Shown: piece after piece, positions 33,865-39,024 of the stretch | Layout of the letters: each line of letters begins with the position of its first letter | Position numbering within the stretch: the stretch's first letter is position 1 | Origin: Dyella sp. ASV24 | Lineage (GTDB): Bacteria; Pseudomonadota; Gammaproteobacteria; Xanthomonadales; Rhodanobacteraceae | DNA length: 39,024 nucleotides | NCBI RefSeq assembly: GCF_016428905.1 | Contig: NZ_JAELTQ010000031.1 | Location: 1 to 39,024 of the forward strand | Direction: 5' to 3' | Position numbers and translations under genes: made by a program | The notes under the pieces: generated by a model | The model's input: only the letters and a program-made list of their open reading frames with translations | The model's database searches: none | Told to the model about the DNA's origin: nothing

Positions 33865-36800
33865 TTACCGTTCGATACGGTAGTTGAGTGACGCACGATT
33901 GAAGTCCGTTGCGCTCTGCGCCTCGAAATTCCAGCGTGCGTTGAAGTGGTAGCGCAGGGTAATCACCTGGCCAGGATCGAACAGGCCCACGCCATAGCTG
34001 ATGTACAGGCGTGGTGAGAGGTATTTGCCCATGGTGAAGGCAGAACTGCCGTTGAGTGCGTCGCTGCTACTGACGCCGACATCGTCCAGGCCCAGACGCG
34101 AGCCGATGCTCTTGGCGAGCAGGTTGCCGGTGGCCGAACCAAGGGCTTGGGCCGCAGCGCCCACCATGTTGCCTTCGCCACCCTTCACCTGCGACAGCGG
34201 CTTGCCGGTGATCAGGTAGGAGAGGGCATCTGACTGTTCCATTGGCGGTTGCGAGAACACCGTGAGCACAGGGCGCTGCGCGGTACCCGCGATGTTGAGG
34301 CCAACCTGCTGGCCATCGTCGATGGTGGCGTTGGGGTTGAGCTTGCGAACCGCGCGGATGTTCAGACCAGGATTGTCGATAGGCGTACTGGCGAACAGCA
34401 GCTGGCCGCGATCGATCTGCAGGTTCTGTCCGTATGCTTTATAGGTGCCGCTCACTTCGATCTGGCCCTGGCCGGTAGTCGCGCGGCCGGGGCGTTCGCT
34501 GACGACCAATTGGCCTTGCAGGCGGCCATCGAGCCCCATGCCTACGAGGTGGGTCTTATTGCCAAGGTTGACTGTCACCGTGGCGGAAAGCGGCATCTGG
34601 CTGGCGGCTTCCTGCGGCTGTTTATCGTCCACCACCACCACGTCCGGTGAAGCTTTGGTGGCTCCCGCGCCGGGTAGCTTGTCCAGGTTCACGTCGGCGC
34701 TGTCGAGCGCGAGGCTGCCGGTGATGTCCAGACCCTTGTCGTTGTGCGTTACGGCGAGATCCGGAGAGATAGCGACCTTGGCGGCAGGAATATCGACCGC
34801 CCGGAAGTTGCTGCCCTTGACGGTCAGCACGCTCTGCGCATCGGGACCAAGCGCTGCCGTACCCGCCAGGACAACATGGCCATCACCCGAATGCAGCGTG
34901 CCGTCGATGCGGAAATGCTGCGCATCCGTCGTGCCGATACTCACGTGCCCCTGACTCAGTTTCAGCCCCATCGCAGGGATCTCTGCCGAGAAATCGGTGA
35001 GGTTGGCCTGGCCGCTGATTGCTGGAGCAGACAGCGTGCCGGCGAGATTGAAGTCACCATTCATGGCGCCCTTGGGGTTCACCACTTCGGTGGTGAATAT
35101 CTCCAGCAGGCGAAGATTGCTCACATGGATGCCGACGTGACCACCCAGCGATTGTTGTGCGCCACTGATGGTGACCTGTCCATCCACACGACCGCTGTTG
35201 GTCAGCCCTGCATGCAACTCGACCTGCTGGCTCGACGGACTGAGCTGAGCGGTGAGCGCCAGATTGTCGTAGGTGACGAGCGGCTGATCGGTGCGGTCGG
35301 CGTAGGCGACCGAGCCGTGGGGTGAGGTGATCGATGCGTTGCCTGTGAGTGCGCCCGCCGTATTGCGGCGAATGCTGCCATTGCCGTCGAGCGAACCTTC
35401 TACGCGCATGGGCACTTTGCTGGTGCTTACCGCACTCATGATCAGCGCAATGGGCAGGCCATGCAGTCGATAGCTCGCATCGAGATTGCCGGCTTTGTCC
35501 TGCTTGGCAGCGGCGCACAGCAGGGGCTCGCCAGCGGTGAGGCATAGCTCGGACAGGTTGAGCGCGCCATTGTTGTACGAGAGCTGCGTGGACTGTTGCA
35601 GTCGCCAGCGGGGCAGGCCAGCGAGATCGATGTTGAGCGTGGACAACGAACCGTTCCACGCCGAGCCCTTGAGGCCGCCGCTCAATGCCAGATCGGTGGA
35701 GAGCGGTGAACCATGCGCGGCCAGGGTGAGGTTATGCCGCTCCGCCGTGCCGTCGCCGCGCACGCTGACTTGCGTGAAGGCCAAGCCACCGGCATTCACG
35801 CCGCCGGCTTGGAGATCCAGCTTGCCGCCCGGATGGCTGATATCCGGTACGTTGGCGAGCAGATGGAGCGTATCCACATGCTGCCCGGCATAGCTCAGCG
35901 TGCTGCCCTGCAGGTTGGTGTCGACGGCAAGCTTGGGATACGTACCGCGCACCTGGACCGTGCCCTGCAGCTTGCCCGCCGCCTCAGGTAGCCAGTCGCC
36001 CAGAGAAGTGACGGCAAGCTTGATGGTGACGTCGTTGGCCTTGCCGGGCTTTGCGTCAATAAGCGCGTCACTGCCGCCGGAAACGAGATGCAGCTTGCCG
36101 TCCACCACTCCCTCGGGCGGCAGATGCAACTTGCCGTCGCCATGCACGGTGCGGTCGCGCAGATGGCCGTCCAACTTGCGGATCTCCAGCGTGACGTCTG
36201 GATGGTCCTTCGGCAGTGTGCCTTGCGAGGCAAGGTCGAAGTCCAGCGAGCCGTTCCATTTCGCCAGCAGATGTCCGGGGTCGAACTTGTGGGCGACCGC
36301 TTCGAGCTGCCAGCCTAGGGCCGGCTGCAGCGTCAACGTACCGTTGGCTTGCAAGTCGCCCTGGGGTTGCTTGACAGTCAACGCATGCAGGTTGATCAGC
36401 TTCTGCGTACCGTCGAGATCGAGCGTGACGTCTGCGAGCTTTCCTTCCGGGCCGAGCGCAAGCGCGCTCTCCGCATGGAACTGCTCGGCGGAACCCTTGG
36501 CGGTGAGCGTGCCGTGACTCAGCAAGGGCTGGCCTGCCATCTCCTCGGGAAGCACGACATCCTTCCAGTCGAGCGTGAGGTCGGCGCTTAATGGTTTGGC
36601 CGAAAGCTGCACCACGCCATGCGCGTTGATGCTGCCTTTGAACTGCGGCGAGGCGATGCCCAACTGCTCCAGCGTCAGCGTGTTGAGGTCGTCGCTGAAA
36701 CGCGCGCTCAGCGGCTGCAGTGCTACCTGATAGTCGTTGAGTCCCAGTTGTCCGGTGACGATGCCGCTGCGGCGATCGCCCTTGCCAGTGAGTGCGACAG

Positions 36801-37665
36801 ATAGGCCCGTAAGTGAGCTATCACCAAGGAACGGCTTGGGATCGAAGCGTGGTGCGTCAAGCGTTGCTTGCCACGCGTAATCGCCACCCTGGGCCATGTC
36901 CAGCTGCAGGCGGGCGGGCATGGGTAGCGTGAGCTGAAGATCCAGGTGTGCCTGCTTGCTGTCGCCGTGCGCGGCCAGCTCGCCCGCATAGTCGGTGCCG
37001 CCGGCTGTCCAGGCGAAGCTGGCTTTGCTGTCGCCACGGTACGTGCTGCCGACCACGATGTTGCCGGTAAGGTCGGCATGCCCATCCGGCGCACGCAAGG
37101 CGAGTTGCCGCAATTCGATGCCGCGGCGGCCCGTCCAGCTACCGGCGACATCCAGAGAGTTGGAGGCGAACAAGGGCTGTCCGGCTTGCGTGATCTTCAC
37201 CGTCCCCACGTGCGCGCGGTCGAGCACCATGTCGAGCGGGGGCTGCCACGAGAAACTGCTTTGGCTTTCCGGCTGATCGGGTTCGCTCGGTGGCAGGGCG
37301 ACGTCCACGCCATCGACATTGAGATCGAGCACATGCAGTCGTTTGCGTAGCAGCGCCGGCACGCGCAAGTCCAAGTGGGCCTTGGCTACCTTGACGTCCA
37401 ATCCCTTGCCGTCCGCGTAGCGCAGGCCGGAAAGATCAAGCGGACCCACCAGGCGCCCATCGGCTGATTGCACGGTGAGCTGGCCGTCAGTGAACCCTTC
37501 CGCGCGCGCCAACGCAAAGCGCAAGCCGGACGATGTGCCCAGCAACCATGCAAGGAAGGCAAACAGCAGGAGCAGGAGTGCGAGTAATGAAAGCAGCGTC
37601 CAGCGTAGCCAGCGACGGCGTGGGCGTGGCGCGGCGGCAGGGGTGGTGGTGTCGGCGTTCGTCAT
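33865..37665 (-). CDS. tamB: Translocation and assembly module inner-membrane protein TamB
   Basis: 1266 aa. A short cytoplasmic N-terminus rich in Arg (RPRRRWLRW) leads into one membrane helix (about 19-43). A very long periplasmic region of repeating beta-strands follows, the TamB/AsmA-like hydrophobic groove, with many LSG/LDL/VDG strand repeats. It ends in the DUF490 domain: ISYGVGLFDPGQVITLRYHF and the terminal NRASLNYRIER. This matches TamB of the TAM complex in length and order. TamB spans the periplasm and works with the outer-membrane TamA in barrel-protein insertion and, in E. coli, in phospholipid transport to the outer membrane. It starts 8 bp after the tamA stop, so the two are an operon. 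Confidence 0.95.
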   Translation of the reverse strand: MTNADTTTPAAAPRPRRRWLRWTLLSLLALLLLLFAFLAWLLGTSSGLRFALARAEGFTDGQLTVQSADGRLVGPLDLSGLRYADGKGLDVKVAKAHLDLRVPALLRKRLHVLDLNVDGVDVALPPSEPDQPESQSSFSWQPPLDMVLDRAHVGTVKITQAGQPLFASNSLDVAGSWTGRRGIELRQLALRAPDGHADLTGNIVVGSTYRGDSKASFAWTAGGTDYAGELAAHGDSKQAHLDLQLTLPMPARLQLDMAQGGDYAWQATLDAPRFDPKPFLGDSSLTGLSVALTGKGDRRSGIVTGQLGLNDYQVALQPLSARFSDDLNTLTLEQLGIASPQFKGSINAHGVVQLSAKPLSADLTLDWKDVVLPEEMAGQPLLSHGTLTAKGSAEQFHAESALALGPEGKLADVTLDLDGTQKLINLHALTVKQPQGDLQANGTLTLQPALGWQLEAVAHKFDPGHLLAKWNGSLDFDLASQGTLPKDHPDVTLEIRKLDGHLRDRTVHGDGKLHLPPEGVVDGKLHLVSGGSDALIDAKPGKANDVTIKLAVTSLGDWLPEAAGKLQGTVQVRGTYPKLAVDTNLQGSTLSYAGQHVDTLHLLANVPDISHPGGKLDLQAGGVNAGGLAFTQVSVRGDGTAERHNLTLAAHGSPLSTDLALSGGLKGSAWNGSLSTLNIDLAGLPRWRLQQSTQLSYNNGALNLSELCLTAGEPLLCAAAKQDKAGNLDASYRLHGLPIALIMSAVSTSKVPMRVEGSLDGNGSIRRNTAGALTGNASITSPHGSVAYADRTDQPLVTYDNLALTAQLSPSSQQVELHAGLTNSGRVDGQVTISGAQQSLGGHVGIHVSNLRLLEIFTTEVVNPKGAMNGDFNLAGTLSAPAISGQANLTDFSAEIPAMGLKLSQGHVSIGTTDAQHFRIDGTLHSGDGHVVLAGTAALGPDAQSVLTVKGSNFRAVDIPAAKVAISPDLAVTHNDKGLDITGSLALDSADVNLDKLPGAGATKASPDVVVVDDKQPQEAASQMPLSATVTVNLGNKTHLVGMGLDGRLQGQLVVSERPGRATTGQGQIEVSGTYKAYGQNLQIDRGQLLFASTPIDNPGLNIRAVRKLNPNATIDDGQQVGLNIAGTAQRPVLTVFSQPPMEQSDALSYLITGKPLSQVKGGEGNMVGAAAQALGSATGNLLAKSIGSRLGLDDVGVSSSDALNGSSAFTMGKYLSPRLYISYGVGLFDPGQVITLRYHFNARWNFEAQSATDFNRASLNYRIER

Positions 37666-37673
37666 GGCGCTGC

Positions 37674-39024
37674 TCAGAGATCCGGGCCGATCACGACGTG
37701 CAATTCCACGCCGTGTTTATCCGGGTTGTGCACCGGTGTGCCCACATCCACCCGGATCATACCCACGGGCGAGAGCCAGCGAACCCCCAAGCCCGCGCCG
37801 ATTTTCGGGCGGTAGTCCGTGCCATTGAACGCGTTGCCCGCGTCCACGAAGGCAGCCATGCCCCACTGGCGGGTGAAGTAATGCTCGACCTCGGTACTAC
37901 CCACCAATAGGTTCTTGCCGCCGATCACACGCCCATAGGAGTTCTCGGGGCCGATGCTCTGATAGCCGTAGCCGCGCACCGAGCGGTCGCCGCCCGCGAA
38001 GAAGCGCAATTGTGGCGGAAGGTCATCGAAGTTGTTGGTCCAGGTGGCACCGGCCGATGCGCGCAGGATGAGGCGGTTGTTGCCCCAGAACGAGTTGATC
38101 CATTTACCGTCAGCGGTGACCTGGCTGAAGCTGGCATCGGACAGTAGCGAGCCGACCGTGCTGCGGGCAGTAAAGGTCAGCGACCAGCCGTTGCGCACGA
38201 AGATGGGGTTGTCGCCGGATTTGCGCGACAGCGATATCTCTGGATAAAACAGGTTGCTTCGACCATGTTCGAGTCCTGGCGTGCTGTCCGACTCGCCTGC
38301 CTTCTGACCCACCGTAAACGTACCGTCCAGCGCGTGCACGCCGACGGTACGCACCCAGCCGTACCATTGACGCGTTTCGTTGGCCACGAGCTCCAGCGTC
38401 TTGGACTTGGAGGTGTCGGTGTTGGAGTCGCGATAGGTGGCGCCGTAGTTGAAGCTGCGCTGGTTCGGGCCGGGCATGGGCACCGTGTACAGCGTCGACA
38501 GGGTTTTGAGCTTCTGCGCGAGGATGATCTCGTTCTTCCACTTGTGGCCGCTGCGGTTCACCCAGCGCCGTTCCATGCTGGCGCGCGCGCCAAAGCCCGT
38601 GTCGGTGCCGATGAACGGGCCGCCGCTGTAGATGGTGCGCTTGGCCGGCGATAGCTCCACTTTTACGTCGACCACGCCGTTCTTTTTGGTATCGATGTCG
38701 GGCAGTACGTTCACGACGGAGAAGTAGTCCGCTCCGTTCAATGCCTGCTGAAGCTGCAGCAACTTGTCCTGCGCGAAGTAATCGCCGGACTTGAAGGGCA
38801 CATAGCGCTGCAGGAAGCCATCCTTGAACTGCGAGCCGTCGAAGTGCACGTCGCCGAACTTGTAGCGTGAGCCGGCATCCCAGGCGAGCTGGATCACGGC
38901 ACTGCGCTCGCCGCGATTCACTTCCACACGATGGGTCACGAGTTTGGCGTCGAGGAAGCCGTTGGCGGTGAGCGCCCCGCTGAGCGCATCGCGCGAGGAG
39001 TCGTACTCGCCGTCGTTAAGCGTC
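37674..39024 (-). CDS. tamA: Outer-membrane assembly factor TamA (Omp85 family), N-terminus outside window
   Basis: The frame is open to the right edge. The last 450 codons are seen, and the GTG at 38939 is internal. Visible parts: the end of a POTRA domain (TLNDGEYDSSRDALSG, ANGFLDAKLVTHRVEV), another POTRA domain with YKFGDVHFDGSQF and LQQALNGADYFSVV, and the 16-strand Omp85 barrel. The lid-lock loop motif GGDRSVRGYGYQS and the strand region FVDAGNAFNG are conserved. The barrel ends in the strand LHVVIGPDL. TamA sits in the outer membrane and binds TamB through its POTRA domains. The patatin/Omp85 protein at 12.3-14.5 kb is a different member of the same superfamily. Confidence 0.94.
   Translation of the reverse strand, partial: TLNDGEYDSSRDALSGALTANGFLDAKLVTHRVEVNRGERSAVIQLAWDAGSRYKFGDVHFDGSQFKDGFLQRYVPFKSGDYFAQDKLLQLQQALNGADYFSVVNVLPDIDTKKNGVVDVKVELSPAKRTIYSGGPFIGTDTGFGARASMERRWVNRSGHKWKNEIILAQKLKTLSTLYTVPMPGPNQRSFNYGATYRDSNTDTSKSKTLELVANETRQWYGWVRTVGVHALDGTFTVGQKAGESDSTPGLEHGRSNLFYPEISLSRKSGDNPIFVRNGWSLTFTARSTVGSLLSDASFSQVTADGKWINSFWGNNRLILRASAGATWTNNFDDLPPQLRFFAGGDRSVRGYGYQSIGPENSYGRVIGGKNLLVGSTEVEHYFTRQWGMAAFVDAGNAFNGTDYRPKIGAGLGVRWLSPVGMIRVDVGTPVHNPDKHGVELHVVIGPDL

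Noticed and set aside
33865-37665. Reading the 1266-aa protein as a large adhesin because of its repeats.
   Set aside because: A single N-terminal membrane helix, the DUF490 ending and the adjacent tamA make it TamB.

Overview
The window is high-GC DNA from a gammaproteobacterium of the Lysobacterales (Xanthomonadales), most likely Rhodanobacteraceae (Dyella, Luteibacter or Rhodanobacter type). This placement rests on gene content and remembered family distribution, not on a search. The supporting genes are a fused aspartokinase/diaminopimelate decarboxylase, the MurD2/MurL route to D-glutamate (characterised in Xanthomonas oryzae), class I fumarase, DUF4189 and DUF4136 exported proteins, TamAB, and a patatin-type autotransporter. 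I see no rRNA, tRNA, CRISPR array, prophage or classical insertion sequence.

Layout. 1-5 kb: the 5' part of an acyl-CoA dehydrogenase gene, a lipoprotein, a SET-domain lysine methyltransferase, a GreA/GreB-like factor and an EF-G2-type translation GTPase. 5-9 kb: two tandem TonB-like proteins (one membrane helix, proline-rich stalk) that share an unrecognised C-terminal domain with four cysteines, then a small exported-protein gene whose signal peptide and mature part lie in different frames. 9-14.5 kb: a large secreted Gly/Tyr/Trp-rich repeat protein, a DUF4136 lipoprotein and a patatin/Omp85 (type Vd) protein. 14.7-19 kb: an amino-acid permease followed by a two-gene molybdenum hydroxylase whose subunits both lack hallmark residues. 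19-21 kb: a secreted S53 peptidase. 21.4-29 kb: fumarase, lysAC, murL and murD2, with two related palindrome-ended elements on either side of lysAC. 29-32 kb: a VOC protein, a GNAT acetyltransferase and an M13 peptidase. 32.5-39 kb: a DUF4189 protein, then tamB and tamA (5' end outside the window).

How the genes fit together. LysAC (meso-diaminopimelate and lysine) and MurL/MurD2 (D-glutamate placed directly on the UDP-MurNAc peptide) both feed peptidoglycan synthesis. TamAB, the patatin autotransporter, the lipoproteins and the TonB-like pair are envelope functions. The permease and molybdenum hydroxylase genes look like one transcription unit.

The best candidates for something undescribed are: (a) the DUF559-nuclease element at 25855-26305, with 36-bp terminal inverted repeats that are themselves palindromic, and its gene-less derivative at 22931-23089; (b) the tandem TonB-like pair with the four-cysteine domain; (c) the molybdenum hydroxylase pair, in which all four ligands of the ferredoxin-type [2Fe-2S] cluster and the usual active-site glutamate are replaced.
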